64,000 nucleotides of DNA from VYDC01 sp963667515 (GTDB lineage Bacteria; Chloroflexota; Dehalococcoidia; UBA2979): assembly GCA_963667515.2 (NCBI GenBank), contig CAXXXY010000002.1:434001-498000 (forward strand), written 5' to 3'. The position numbers and the translations under genes are program-made. Every line of letters begins with the position of its first letter. Position 1 is the first letter of the stretch. The notes below the pieces were generated by a model. It did not search any database, was not told the origin of the DNA, and saw only the letters and a program-made list of their open reading frames with translations. Shown here piece after piece: positions 7,774 to 28,190 of the stretch.

Positions 7774-8096
7774 CCGCGCCTCCCTCGCCCCGGCCCGCGC
7801 GGGCCGCCCGCCGGTCGCTGCGCACGGTAGCACCGCGGGCGTCGAGGATCGTCGGCCGCGGGGGCGCGCCGCCCCGGCCGGAGGCGGTTGCGCGGGCGCG
7901 CGTCGCGCGGGCATGCTGCGCTTGCTCCCTCGTGCGCAGCATCGCGATCGAGGTGGCGCGCCTGCCCGGCGTCGACGGCCGGCACGCGCTCGTGCACGAT
8001 GAGCAGGGTCGCAGTAGATACAGGCCCTGCTCCCTCCATAGACATCTTCTCACGATATCCCTTGGATGTCAACCTTGTGCGGCTGAGATTTGTCTC
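7774..8096. other. Non-coding interval between divergent genes
   Basis: About 320 bases between the DinB-like gene and the 8149 gene. GC content falls sharply from about 8000 onward. All six frames give only Arg/Ala/Pro-rich or very short products. A plus-strand fragment near 7930-7990 reads SIAIEVARLPGVDGRHALV, which could be a gene remnant but is too short to name. The right edge carries the promoter of the 8149 gene. Confidence 0.5.
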
Positions 8097-8125
8097 TTGA
8101 CTATCCTGAGCCATTTGTCTACGCT
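8097..8125 (+). promoter_or_regulatory. Sigma-70-type promoter of the 8149 gene
   Basis: -35 TTGACT at 8097-8102, a 17-bp spacer, -10 TACGCT at 8120-8125. Transcription would start near 8132, immediately before the AGGAGG ribosome site at 8134-8139, giving a leader of only ~17 bases. Confidence 0.6.
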
Positions 8126-8148
8126 CTCTCCACAGGAGGGCTAGCGCT

Positions 8149-8826
8149 ATGGCGAAGGTCCGGAGTCCGAACTACCCCGCTGTTGGGCTCGGCGAAGCCG
8201 TCGAGTTCACGAGGAAGATTTGGGGTGAGGCCCACCAGACCGCGATCGCGGACGATGTGGCGATCAGGGCGATGGGCTACAGCGTCCACGGGAAATCGCG
8301 CACGCTACTGTCAGCAGTGAAGAAATACGGGCTGCTGGAGGAGACAGCCGGTGGGAGCCGTGTCTCCGGTCTCGCGATGCGTATCCTCCATCCGAAGTCG
8401 GACGATGAGCAGCTCTCAGCCCTACGAGAGGCTGCGCGTGAGCCGGAGCTGTTCGCGGAGCTAGCTGCCAGCCACGTCCAAGCGTCTGACAACGTGCTGC
8501 GCTCGCACCTGTTGCGCGAGGGGTTCTCTCAAGGGGGCGCCGAGCAGGCAGCAGCTGCCTTCCGTGAAGCCGTCGAGACTGCTAGACTAGACATCGCTGA
8601 GCCTAGTCCTCCAGAGCGCGGCGCGGAGGCGTCCAGAATGTCTACCGATCGGCCCACGCCCGCTGTCACGGAGCCACGAATCGACAGCGGGTCGCGTGCT
8701 CGTGTGTGGGACTTGCCGGGGGATCGGCGAGTGGAGGTGCGCGTCTCCGACGGGGCGATCACCAAGAGCGACATTGCGATTCTGCGGAAGTACCTCGACA
8801 TCCTTGAGCTAACCGCTCCAGATTAA
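8149..8826 (+). CDS. Hypothetical DNA-binding-like protein, probably acquired
   Basis: 225 residues, ATG at 8149 with a perfect AGGAGG 9 bases upstream. Residues ~10-75 (LGEAVEFTRKIWGEAH, IADDVAIRAMGYS, GKSRTLLSAVKKYGLLEET) look like a winged-helix or HTH domain as seen in small conserved proteins of accessory regions. The middle is helical and the segment ~150-175 is Pro/Ser-rich. The C-terminal ~45 residues (ARVWDLPGDRRVEVRVSDGAITKSDIAILRKYLDILEL) form a second small domain. Third codon positions are far less GC-biased than in flanking genes, suggesting horizontal transfer. Role unknown; a regulator is plausible. Confidence 0.75.
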   Translation: MAKVRSPNYPAVGLGEAVEFTRKIWGEAHQTAIADDVAIRAMGYSVHGKSRTLLSAVKKYGLLEETAGGSRVSGLAMRILHPKSDDEQLSALREAAREPELFAELAASHVQASDNVLRSHLLREGFSQGGAEQAAAAFREAVETARLDIAEPSPPERGAEASRMSTDRPTPAVTEPRIDSGSRARVWDLPGDRRVEVRVSDGAITKSDIAILRKYLDILELTAPD

Positions 8827-8962
8827 GCCGTGACGCTTCGGGGGAATCAGCCAGCGGCCACGGGTTCGCTCGGCCGAGACGAGCCAGCGGACTAGGGTGT
8901 GCAGCTACTGCCGAGCCCCCGGTCGCGGGCCTCGTTTTGCACTTCCCTCTGTCGATTGCGCG

Positions 8963-9018
8963 TTGACAGGGTGTGGGCAGATTCGTAGGTTGAGTTTCTG
9001 TGCCCGCCCCGCTACACT
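8963..9018 (+). promoter_or_regulatory. Tandem promoters of rpoBC
   Basis: P1: -35 TTGACA (8963-8968), 17-bp spacer, -10 TAGGTT (8986-8991). P2: -35 TTGAGT (8990-8995), 17-bp spacer, -10 TACACT (9013-9018). The -35 of P2 overlaps the -10 of P1 by two bases, so only one RNA polymerase could bind at a time. The region is clearly AT-richer than its surroundings. They point at rpoB, about 290 bases downstream. Confidence 0.65.
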
Positions 9019-9308
9019 ACCTGAGCGTTGTTCGCCGCCGTTCTGCTCGCTGGTCCGCGCCGGTACCCCACCGAGGGTCACTGTGCGTCGTCGTCGGCCC
9101 GCCCCGTTGCGTGTCGGCGGCTCCGTGTGCCCGCGAGCGCCCGAGCCCGATCGGGCGCCCCTGAGAGGCACGTCCGCCATCTGAACCCGCTGCAAACGCC
9201 GGGGCCAGAGCGAGTGCCCGCCGTCGCCTCGTGCGGCGGCCGGCTCGCGTCCCGGCGGGAGCGGCACGTCCGTGTCCCGCGTCCGCAATCAGAGGAGAGG
9301 GGTCACTC
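9019..9308 (+). other. rpoB untranslated leader with stem-loop
   Basis: About 285 bases between the promoters and the TTG start of rpoB, with no supported gene. It contains an 8-bp perfect stem at 9137-9144 and 9151-9158 (GCGCCCGA, loop GCCCGA, TCGGGCGC). A Gly/Gln-free open frame with Arg/Pro-rich composition runs through the end of the leader in the rpoB phase, but it lacks a ribosome site. Confidence 0.5.
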
Positions 9309-17458
<8,150 letters not shown>

Positions 17459-17530
17459 CGTCGAGGAGGGCGCGGAGCGAGGTGGCGGACTGAGCGGCGG
17501 AGCGGGCCAGCGTCCTGCGGATGCACCAAC

Positions 17531-17565
17531 GAGAGGCCTCGGCGCGAGCCGGGGCCTCTCTTCTT
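17531..17565 (+). terminator. Intrinsic terminator of rpoBC
   Basis: GAGAGGCCTCGG, loop CGCGAG, CCGGGGCCTCTC: a 12-bp stem with one G-U pair, followed by TTCTT. It lies 73 bases after the rpoC stop and closes the rpoBC unit. This explains why no str-operon genes follow. Confidence 0.85.
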
Positions 17566-17675
17566 AGGGTCATCTGAGGGCGCCGCGGTTGTTCGGGACC
17601 GAGGACGCCTCGCCGAGGGGGCGAGCCCGCGCCCGCCCCGCTGGAGCCCTCCCGCTCTGCTCCCTCGAAAAAAGA

Positions 17676-17918
17676 CTACCGCAGCGCGCCGAGCTGGCGC
17701 ATCCGCGCGTGCTCGTGCCCGTGCTCGACGGCGTCGAGGAAGTAGTGGCCGCACTCGCGGCAGAGCCGCAGCGGCAGCCCGGTTGCCGGATCCTCCACGG
17801 CACGCAGCCGCGGATCCTCCGGGTGCGGCGCGGAGACGCCGCGATGCTCGCATGGCCAGTAGCAGCCGCGCGGGCAGAAGTCAGGCGCCTGGACGCCGCG
17901 TTCCTCGGTCTCGAACAT
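17676..17918 (-). CDS. Small zinc-binding-type protein
   Basis: 80 residues from ATG at 17918 (MFETEERGVQAPDFCPRG). Cysteines and histidines are grouped: CPRGCYWPCEHRG (~15-27), LCRECGHYF (~53-61) and HGHEH (~67-71), as in a zinc-ribbon mini-protein. The stretch HPEDPRLRAVEDPATGLPL lies between the clusters. Longer upstream frames are Arg-rich noise. A T-run follows its stop but without a preceding hairpin. The function is unknown; the compact metal site suggests nucleic-acid or protein binding. Confidence 0.65.
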   Translation of the reverse strand: MFETEERGVQAPDFCPRGCYWPCEHRGVSAPHPEDPRLRAVEDPATGLPLRLCRECGHYFLDAVEHGHEHARMRQLGALR

Positions 17919-18155
17919 CGCTCGTCGGATCCCACCAGACCGCGAGCCGGGGGCCGGTCCGCTCAGCGGGCGGACGGCCGCGGTCGCCCCTACCCTACAC
18001 CCGCGGGCACGCCGGCGGCGCGACGTGACGCCACGCCGCGCCGCGCGCCGAGCCCGCGGGCGTGGCGCGCCCTCGCGTTCGCCTCGACGCCGCGCCACGC
18101 GGCCGAGCCCGCGAGCGTGCCGCCGGCACGCCGCCGCTCCGCCGCCCTCGAAAAA

Positions 18156-20081
<1,926 letters not shown>

Positions 20082-20275
20082 GGGCGCCCCCCTCGTGCGG
20101 CTGCGGGTGTCGGATGAGCGAAGCGAGCATCGAGCTTAGCCGAGCGCCCGCGGGCGGTCCACGCCCGGCCGGCGCTCGCCCGCGCGTGGCCGCCCGCCTC
20201 CCCGCTCGCTACGCTGTCGCCGCCCCGCTCGTCGCCCCTGCCCGGGACGCGCGCGGCGTGGCGGAGGGTGCCCCC

Positions 20276-21073
20276 ATGACCGAGCGAGCAGCGGGGGTCG
20301 TCGCGATCCTGCTCGCGGCGGGCGCCTCCGCGCGCATGGCGGGCGCCGCCCCTCCCGACGCGGAGAAGGCGTGGGCCGAGCTGGGCGGGGCGCCGCTGCT
20401 GGCGCGGCCGCTCGCGATGCTCGCGGGCCTGCCCGGCGTCGAGCGCGTGGTCGCGGTCACGCCCGCCTCGCGGCACGCGCAGCTCGTGCGGCTCGCCGCC
20501 GACGCCCGAGCGCCGCTGAGCTGCGTCGAGGGCGGCGCGCGGCGGCAGGACTCGGTCGCGGCGGGGGTCGCCGCCGACCCCGACGCCGCCTGGTACCTCG
20601 TGCACGACGCCGCGCGCCCCCTCGCCTCGCGCGAGCTGGCGCTCGCGGTGCTGGCCGCGGCGCAGGAGCACGGCGCGGCGCTCCCCGGCGTGCCCGTGGT
20701 GGACACCATCAAGGAGATCGACCCCGCGGGCCGCGTGCTCGCCACGCCGGCCCGCGAGCGGCTGCGCGCCGCGCAGACGCCGCAGGCGTTCCGCGGCGAG
20801 CTGCTCAGGCGAGCGCTCGCTGCGGCGGCCGCGCCCGGCGCCGCCGCAGCAGCCGAGGCCACCGACTGCGCCTCGCTCGTCGAGCGCCTCGGCGAGCTAG
20901 TGTGGCTGGTCCCGGGCGAGGCCGCGAACGTCAAGGTCACCACCGCCGCCGACCTCGATCGCGTGCGGGCGGCGGTCGCGCGCGACGGCGCGCCGGCCTC
21001 GGCGGCGCCTCCCTCGACGGCGGGCGCGACGGCGGGCGCCCGGTCGCTCGCCTCCGAGAGTGGCCGCCACTGA
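20276..21073 (+). CDS. ispD: 2-C-methyl-D-erythritol 4-phosphate cytidylyltransferase
   Basis: 265 residues. Transfers CMP to methylerythritol 4-phosphate, third step of the MEP isoprenoid pathway. ATG at 20276 is chosen over in-frame upstream codons because GGAGG is 8 bases before it and the product then begins directly with the nucleotide-binding motif VAILLAAGASARM (~8-20). Also present: GGARRQDSVAAGV (~88), YLVHDAARPL (~105), and TDCASLVERLG with NVKVTTAADLDRVRAAV near the end. The C-terminal ~35 residues are Ala/Ser-rich. The stop TGA shares a base with the ispF ATG, so translation is probably coupled. Confidence 0.93.
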   Translation: MTERAAGVVAILLAAGASARMAGAAPPDAEKAWAELGGAPLLARPLAMLAGLPGVERVVAVTPASRHAQLVRLAADARAPLSCVEGGARRQDSVAAGVAADPDAAWYLVHDAARPLASRELALAVLAAAQEHGAALPGVPVVDTIKEIDPAGRVLATPARERLRAAQTPQAFRGELLRRALAAAAAPGAAAAAEATDCASLVERLGELVWLVPGEAANVKVTTAADLDRVRAAVARDGAPASAAPPSTAGATAGARSLASESGRH

Positions 21074-21552
21074 TGCGCGTCGGCATCGGCTACGACGTGC
21101 ACCGCCTCGGCGAGGAGGGAACGCTGCGCCTCGGCGGCGTCGACGTCGAGGGCGCGCCGCGGCTCTCCGGCCACTCCGACGGCGACGCGCTGCTGCACGC
21201 GATCACGGACGCGCTGCTGGGCGCGGCCGGGCAGGGCGACATCGGGCAGCACTTCCCGCCGGGCGATCCCGCCACCGCGGGCATCGACAGCCGCGAGCTG
21301 CTGCGCCGCGCCGCCCGGCTGATCGCCGCGCAGCGCTATCGCGTGGAGAACGTGGACGCGACGGTGATGGCGGAGCGCCCCCGCCTCGGCCCCTCGCTCC
21401 CCGCGATGCGCGAGTCGATCGCGCGGACGCTGGGCGTCGAGCCGGGGCGCGTCAACGTGAAGGCGACGACCACCGAGGGGCTGGGCGCGATCGGCCGCGG
21501 CGAGGCGATCGCGGCGATGGCGGTGGCGATGCTGGACGAGGACGTGGCGTAG
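21073..21552 (+). CDS. ispF: 2-C-methyl-D-erythritol 2,4-cyclodiphosphate synthase
   Basis: 159 residues, exactly the family size. Cyclises CDP-methylerythritol 2-phosphate to the 2,4-cyclodiphosphate with release of CMP, in a trimer with zinc in each active site. Metal ligands are in GYDVHRL (Asp8, His10) and LSGHSDGDALLHAI (His42 with the SDGD motif). DIGQHFPPGD, NVDATVMAERPRL and VNVKATTTEGLGAIGRGE are all present. ATG overlaps the ispD stop (TGATG). The ispDF pair supplies the MEP pathway; ispE is not in the window. Confidence 0.96.
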   Translation: MRVGIGYDVHRLGEEGTLRLGGVDVEGAPRLSGHSDGDALLHAITDALLGAAGQGDIGQHFPPGDPATAGIDSRELLRRAARLIAAQRYRVENVDATVMAERPRLGPSLPAMRESIARTLGVEPGRVNVKATTTEGLGAIGRGEAIAAMAVAMLDEDVA

Positions 21553-21712
21553 ACTGGAGCGCGCTGCGATCGGGAGCCGCGCCCACGCCTCGAACGCGCG
21601 AGCAACGCGGCGGGAGCGACGAGGGTGGAGTGGACGATGGACCGCGGCGCTTCCCGGTGCGGAGCCTCCCTCCTCGGCCATGGGCCGCCCGCTCCCTCCG
21701 CCCCCCTCGAGT

Positions 21713-21727
21713 GCAGCGGAACGCTGC
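21713..21727. repeat. Solitary palindrome GCAGCG-GAA-CGCTGC
   Basis: A perfect 6-bp inverted repeat around GAA, preceded by CCTCGAGT, which matches the 8-nt gap of the copy at 44432-44439 (CCTCGAAT) in 7 of 8 positions. The 12-nt GGMGCGGCAGCC box is missing. Relative to GCAACG-GAA-CGTTGC, both arms have changed so that pairing is kept. It lies in the 277-base gap between ispF and cysE, which otherwise shows no gene. Confidence 0.6.
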
Positions 21728-21829
21728 CCTGTTGCTAGGGGCGCGCCCCCGGGCGGGCCGCCCCTTCCTCCCCCGCCGAGAGCCCGGCCGGTGCGTGGTC
21801 GGGAGCACGAGCCCAGCGAGGACCCCTCG

Positions 21830-22575
21830 ATGAGCTGGCTTCCCTCCGTCCGCGACGCGGTGCGCACCGCGCAGGAGCGCGACCCTGCCGCGCGCTCCAC
21901 CTTCGAGGTGCTGCTGGCGTACCCGGGCCTCCACGCGCTGCTGCTGCACCGCGCCGCGCAGCGGCTGGACGCGGACGGCTTCGGGCTGGCCGCGCGGCTG
22001 CTCTCGCACCTCGGGCGCTTCCTCACGGGCATCGAGATCCACCCGCGCGCGCGCATCGGCGCGAGCTTCTTCATCGACCACGGGATGGGGGTGGTGATCG
22101 GCGAGACCACCGAGATCGGCGATCACTGCCACCTCTACCAGGGCGTGACGCTGGGAGGCACCTCGACGCGGCGCGAGAAGCGCCACCCGACGCTGGAGGA
22201 CCACGTGGTGGTCGGCGCGGGGGCGAAGATCATCGGCGCGGTGACGATCGGCCACCACGCGCGCATCGGCGCGGGCGCCGTCGTCGTGTCGAGCGTGCCG
22301 CCGCACGCGACCGTGGTCGGCGTGCCCGGCCACGTCGTCGCGTTCACCGCCGCCGGCAACGACACCGTCGAGCGGCTGCCCGACCCCGGCTGGGACCGCA
22401 TCGACGAGCTGGAGCGCCGCGTCGCGGATCTCGAGACGGGTGGCCGCGTGCCGGACGGCGCCGCCCCGCGCGCGCCCGCCGAGCAGGCCGCCCTGCTCGC
22501 CCTCGCCCTCGATGCTGCCCCGCTGGCTCCGCCCGACGCGGCCCCCGCCGCGGGCGCGCGCGAGGGGGAGCGCTG

Positions 22576-22576
<1 letters not shown>
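21830..22576 (+). CDS. cysE: Serine O-acetyltransferase
   Basis: 248 residues. Acetylates L-serine with acetyl-CoA to O-acetylserine for cysteine synthesis. The N-terminal helical part is short, as in the compact EpsC/SrpH-type enzymes (VRTAQERDPAARSTFEVLL). The left-handed beta-helix built from hexapeptide repeats follows: IEIHPRARIGASFFIDHGMG, VVIGETTEIGDHCHLYQGV, TLGGTSTRREKRHPTLED, VVVGAGAKIIGAVTIG. The C-terminal ~70 residues are a helix plus an Ala/Pro-rich tail. ATG at 21830. Its TGA overlaps the cysS start, directly linking cysteine synthesis with cysteinyl-tRNA formation. Confidence 0.95.
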
Positions 22577-24027
<1,451 letters not shown>

Positions 24028-24060
24028 TCGCGGCGCGGCCGCCGCGGGGGCGGCGCCCTC

Positions 24061-24090
24061 TGGACGCAAGCCAGCGGCCCTTCCTATACT
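24061..24090 (+). promoter_or_regulatory. Promoter of the tRNA-tuf cluster
   Basis: -35-like TGGACG at 24061-24066, an 18-bp spacer, -10 TATACT at 24085-24090. It lies 80 bases before the first tRNA and is the clearest AT-rich -10 in this region, so it probably drives tRNA-Thr, tRNA-Tyr, tRNA-Thr and tuf. Confidence 0.55.
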
Positions 24091-24169
24091 CGATGGTCGG
24101 ACCGCCCGGGCGCGGCCGCCGCGTGCGGCGGGTCGCGGGGGAGCTGCGGGCAGGGCCCGGCGCCCCACC

Positions 24170-24245
24170 GCCCGAGTGGCGCAATGGCAGCGCAACCGAT
24201 TTGTAATCGGTAGGTTAGTGGGTTCGAATCCCCTCTCGGGCTCCA
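24170..24245 (+). tRNA. tRNA-Thr (anticodon TGT)
   Basis: 76 bases including an encoded CCA. Acceptor GCCCGAG pairs with CTCGGGC, discriminator T. The anticodon stem ACCGA/TCGGT closes a loop TTTGTAA-type with TGT at positions 34-36, reading ACA. The T-arm is GTGGGTTCGAATCCCCT. First of three clustered tRNAs. Confidence 0.95.
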
Positions 24246-24317
24246 CGTCCGCCAGCCGACGAAGGTGCCGGCGAGGCCCCGGGGCGGCCCACGGCGGGAG
24301 GGGTGCGGCGCGGTCAG

Positions 24318-24403
24318 GCAGGGGTGGGAGAGTGGCTAATTCCAGCGGACTGTAAATCCGCCGCCGCAAGGCTACGCAGGTTCGAATCCTGCCCCCTGCA
24401 CCA
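24318..24403 (+). tRNA. tRNA-Tyr (anticodon GTA)
   Basis: 86 bases with encoded CCA and the long variable arm of a class II tRNA. Acceptor GCAGGGG pairs with CCCCTGC, discriminator A. The anticodon loop CTGTAAA carries GTA, reading TAC and TAT. The T-arm is GCAGGTTCGAATCCTGC. Confidence 0.95.
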
Positions 24404-24468
24404 GGATTGAGCGGCGCTCGCGCCTCGGATGGAGAGGCTCGGCGACCGGCAGGCGGCAGCTCACCCGG

Positions 24469-24544
24469 GCCCTCATAGCTCAGTCGGTAGAGCGCGTTCT
24501 TGGTAAGAACGAGGTCAGCAGTTCGAATCTGCTTGAGGGCTCCA
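24469..24544 (+). tRNA. tRNA-Thr (anticodon GGT)
   Basis: 76 bases with encoded CCA. Acceptor GCCCTCA pairs with TGAGGGC, discriminator T. Anticodon stem CGTTC/GAACG, loop TTGGTAA with GGT, reading ACC and ACT. The D-arm is AGCTCAGTCGGTAGAGC. It ends 62 bases before tuf. Confidence 0.95.
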
Positions 24545-24606
24545 TCACCTCGACGGTAGGCGTCCACGCGGGCGACGCAAGCAGGAAGCGGACAGGGAGC
24601 GCAGGG

Positions 24607-25806
<1,200 letters not shown>

Positions 25807-25867
25807 TAGCAGCATCGAGTAGCGGCGGGGCCGTCGAGGCTCCGCGGGACCGGCCGAGGGGGAGAGC

Positions 25868-26176
25868 GTGGCGCGCCAACGGATCCGCATCCGGCTCCGG
25901 GCATACGATCATCGTGTACTCGACGCCTCGGCGCGGCAGATCGTCGAATCGGCGGAGCGCACGGGCGCGGCCGTCGCCGGGCCGGTGCCGCTGCCGACGC
26001 GCATCCGCAAGCACACGGTGATCCGCTCGCCCTTCATCGACAAGGACTCGCGCGACCAGTTCGAGATCCGCACGCACAAGCGGCTGATCGACATCTACGA
26101 GCCGACGTCGCGCACGGTCGACACGCTGATGCGGCTCCAGCTGCCGTCGGGCGTCGACATCGAGATCAAGCTCTAG
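25868..26176 (+). CDS. rpsJ: 30S ribosomal protein S10
   Basis: 102 residues, standard size. Family segments IRIRLRAYDHRVLDASARQI, PLPTRIRKHTVIRSPF and QFEIRTHKRLIDIYEP are intact. Start GTG at 25868 with GGGGGAGAG just upstream. First gene of the S10-spc-alpha superoperon; S10 is also the NusE antitermination factor. The gap to rplC is 41-53 bases depending on the rplC start. Confidence 0.97.
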   Translation: MARQRIRIRLRAYDHRVLDASARQIVESAERTGAAVAGPVPLPTRIRKHTVIRSPFIDKDSRDQFEIRTHKRLIDIYEPTSRTVDTLMRLQLPSGVDIEIKL

Positions 26177-26229
26177 CCACGGGGCGCGGGCGCCCGGCTC
26201 GGCCGGCGCGCAGAGGATTGGGACGGCTC

Positions 26230-27159
26230 GTGTTCGGCGGAATGATCGGTCGCAAGGTGGGGATGATGAGGCTGTACGACGGCAGCGGCCGCGTGCGCCC
26301 CGTCACGGCCATCGAGCTCGGCCCCAACCGCGTCACGCAGATCCGCACCGTCGACCGCGACGGCTACTCCGCGATGCAGGTCGGCTTCCAGCACGGGCGC
26401 AAGCGCATGACGCAGCCCGCGCGAGGCCACCTGCGCGGCGCCGGCATCGAGGAGCCGCTGGGCACGCTGCGCGAGTTCCCGCTCCCGCCCCAGGCCGAGG
26501 TCGCCGTCGGCGCCGAGCTGACGGTCGCCGACATCGAGCCCGGGCAGTACGTCTCCGTCGCGGGCGTGAGCAAGGGCCGCGGCTTCGCCGGTGGCGTGAA
26601 GCGCTGGAACTTCCGCGGCGGCCCCAAGACGCACGGCCAGTCCGACCGCCACCGCGCGCCCGGCTCCGTGGGCGCCGGAACCACGCCCGGCAAGGTGTGG
26701 AAGGGCCAGAAGATGGGCGGGCACATGGGCACGCGAACCAACAGCCAGCTCAACCTGCTCGTCGTGACCACGGACCCCGCGCGCAACCTGATCTTCGTGC
26801 AGGGCTCCGTGCCCGGCGCGCGCGCCGGCCTGGTCACCGTGACGCCCGGCCGCCGCGCCCCGATCGAGGGCTACGAGCCGCCGGAGCCCTTCGCGCCGCC
26901 CGAGGACGAGGTCGCGCCCGCGCCTGCGCCTGCGCCTGCGCCTGCGCCTGCGCCTGCCTCGGAGGTGACGCCCGCGCTCGAGGAGGAGGCCGCCGCCGCA
27001 GAGGCTGGCGCCGCGCCCGAGGAGGCGCCGCGCGCCGAGGCCGACGCCGAGGCGCTTGCCGGCGAGGCTCCGGATGACGCTGCGGATGGCGACGCCCCCG
27101 CAGGCGACGCAGGCGAGGCCAGCGAGAGCGACGAGAAGAGCGGGGAGGGCGCGCAGTGA
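26230..27159 (+). CDS. rplC: 50S ribosomal protein L3 with long C-terminal tail
   Basis: 309 residues from GTG 26230; TTG 26218 and ATG 26242 are alternatives. AGAGGA at 26212-26217 fits 26230 best. The core (IGRKVGMMRLYDGSGRVRPV through GFAGGVKRWNFRGG and HRAPGSVGAGTTPGKVWKGQ) ends near residue 210 with RAGLVTVTPG. About 100 extra residues follow, rich in Ala, Pro and Glu, including (AP)7 from six perfect GCGCCT units at 26920-26955. L3 normally ends around residue 205-215, so the tail is an addition exposed on the ribosome or cleaved. The stop overlaps the rplD GTG (GTGA). Confidence 0.95.
   Translation: MFGGMIGRKVGMMRLYDGSGRVRPVTAIELGPNRVTQIRTVDRDGYSAMQVGFQHGRKRMTQPARGHLRGAGIEEPLGTLREFPLPPQAEVAVGAELTVADIEPGQYVSVAGVSKGRGFAGGVKRWNFRGGPKTHGQSDRHRAPGSVGAGTTPGKVWKGQKMGGHMGTRTNSQLNLLVVTTDPARNLIFVQGSVPGARAGLVTVTPGRRAPIEGYEPPEPFAPPEDEVAPAPAPAPAPAPAPASEVTPALEEEAAAAEAGAAPEEAPRAEADAEALAGEAPDDAADGDAPAGDAGEASESDEKSGEGAQ
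26920..26955 (+). repeat. (GCGCCT)6 microsatellite in rplC
   Basis: Six perfect hexamers coding Ala-Pro pairs in the C-terminal tail of L3. Length changes would keep the reading frame. Confidence 0.9.
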
Positions 27160-27893
27160 AGCTCGCCGTGACCGACCCGCGCGGCAAGAAGGCGCCCGCC
27201 ATCGAGGCGGAGGACGCGGTCTTCGGCGTCGAGCCGCACGTGGCCGTCGTGCACCAGACGCTGCTCGCGCAGCTCGCCGCGCGGCGCGCCGGCACCGCCT
27301 CCACCAAGTCGCGGGGCGAGGTGCGCGGCTCCACGCACAAGATCCGCCGCCAGAAGGGCCTGGGCATGGCGCGCCAGGGCTCCAACCGCGCGCCGCACCG
27401 TCGCGGAGGCGGCGTCGTCTTCGGCCCCAAGCCGCGCAGCTACGCGCAGAAGCTGCCGAAGCGCATGCGGCGCCTCGCGATCCGCTCGGTGCTCTCCTCG
27501 CGCGCACAGGACGAGCGGCTGCGCGTGGTCACGGGGCTGGGCGAGGCGAGCGAGGGCGGGAAGCCCTCGACCAAGGCGGTCGTCGAGCTGCTCGCCGCCC
27601 TCGGCGTGGAGCGCTCGGCGCTGATCGTGACGGGCGCCGCCGACCGCACCGCCTACCTCTCCGCGCGCAACGTCGCGGGCGCCGACGTGCTGCCCGCCGA
27701 CACGATCTCCGTCGCGGAGCTGCTCGCGCACCACACGCTCGTGCTCACCGTCGACGCGGTCCGCCGCTGCGAGGAGCTGTGGGGCGGCGAGCGCGCCTCC
27801 GGCCGCCCGCGCGCCTCGCTCGCGGCCGTCGCCGCCGAGGCGCAGGCCGACGCCGAGCCCGCCGCCGACGCGGGCGCGGGGGAGGCCGAGTAG
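27156..27893 (+). CDS. rplD: 50S ribosomal protein L4
   Basis: 245 residues. The conserved extended loop is present (STKSRGEVRGSTHKIRRQKG, LGMARQGSNRAPHRRGGGVVFGPKPRSY) and lines the exit tunnel. The globular part ends in SVAELLAHHTLVLTVDAVRRCEE. An Ala/Glu-rich tail of ~35 residues (EAQADAEPAADAGAGEAE) extends beyond the usual end. GTG start overlaps the rplC stop by 4 bases. rplW begins immediately after the TAG. Confidence 0.96.
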   Translation: MKLAVTDPRGKKAPAIEAEDAVFGVEPHVAVVHQTLLAQLAARRAGTASTKSRGEVRGSTHKIRRQKGLGMARQGSNRAPHRRGGGVVFGPKPRSYAQKLPKRMRRLAIRSVLSSRAQDERLRVVTGLGEASEGGKPSTKAVVELLAALGVERSALIVTGAADRTAYLSARNVAGADVLPADTISVAELLAHHTLVLTVDAVRRCEELWGGERASGRPRASLAAVAAEAQADAEPAADAGAGEAE

Positions 27894-28190
27894 ATGCCGA
27901 AGCAGATCCACCGCTACGAGGTGCTGCGCCGCCCGATCGTCACGGAGAAGAGCACGATGCTCGCCGCCTCCGGCAAGTACGTCTTCGAGGTCGCCATCGG
28001 CGCGAACAAGCCGCAGATCCAGGAGGCCGTGGAGAAGGCCTTCGACGTGCACGTGCGCGCCGTGAACGTGATGCGGGTGCGCGGCAAGACCAGCCAGCGC
28101 GGCCGCGTCGTCAGCCGCGCCCCCGACTGGAAGAAGGCCATCGTCACGCTGCAGGCGGGCGAGCAGATCCAGATCTTCGAGGGCGTCTAG
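27894..28190 (+). CDS. rplW: 50S ribosomal protein L23
   Basis: 98 residues, normal size. YEVLRRPIVTEKSTMLAASG, VFEVAIGANKPQIQEAVEKA and VNVMRVRGKTSQRGR are typical. L23 sits at the tunnel exit and docks trigger factor and SRP. ATG abuts the rplD stop and the next ATG (rplB) abuts its own stop, so translation is tightly coupled. Confidence 0.96.
   Translation: MPKQIHRYEVLRRPIVTEKSTMLAASGKYVFEVAIGANKPQIQEAVEKAFDVHVRAVNVMRVRGKTSQRGRVVSRAPDWKKAIVTLQAGEQIQIFEGV

Noticed and set aside
7930..7990. Plus-strand fragment SIAIEVARLPGVDG as a dUTPase-like remnant
   Set aside because: Only about 20 residues resemble a coding sequence and there are no catalytic motifs. Too short to support a pseudogene call.
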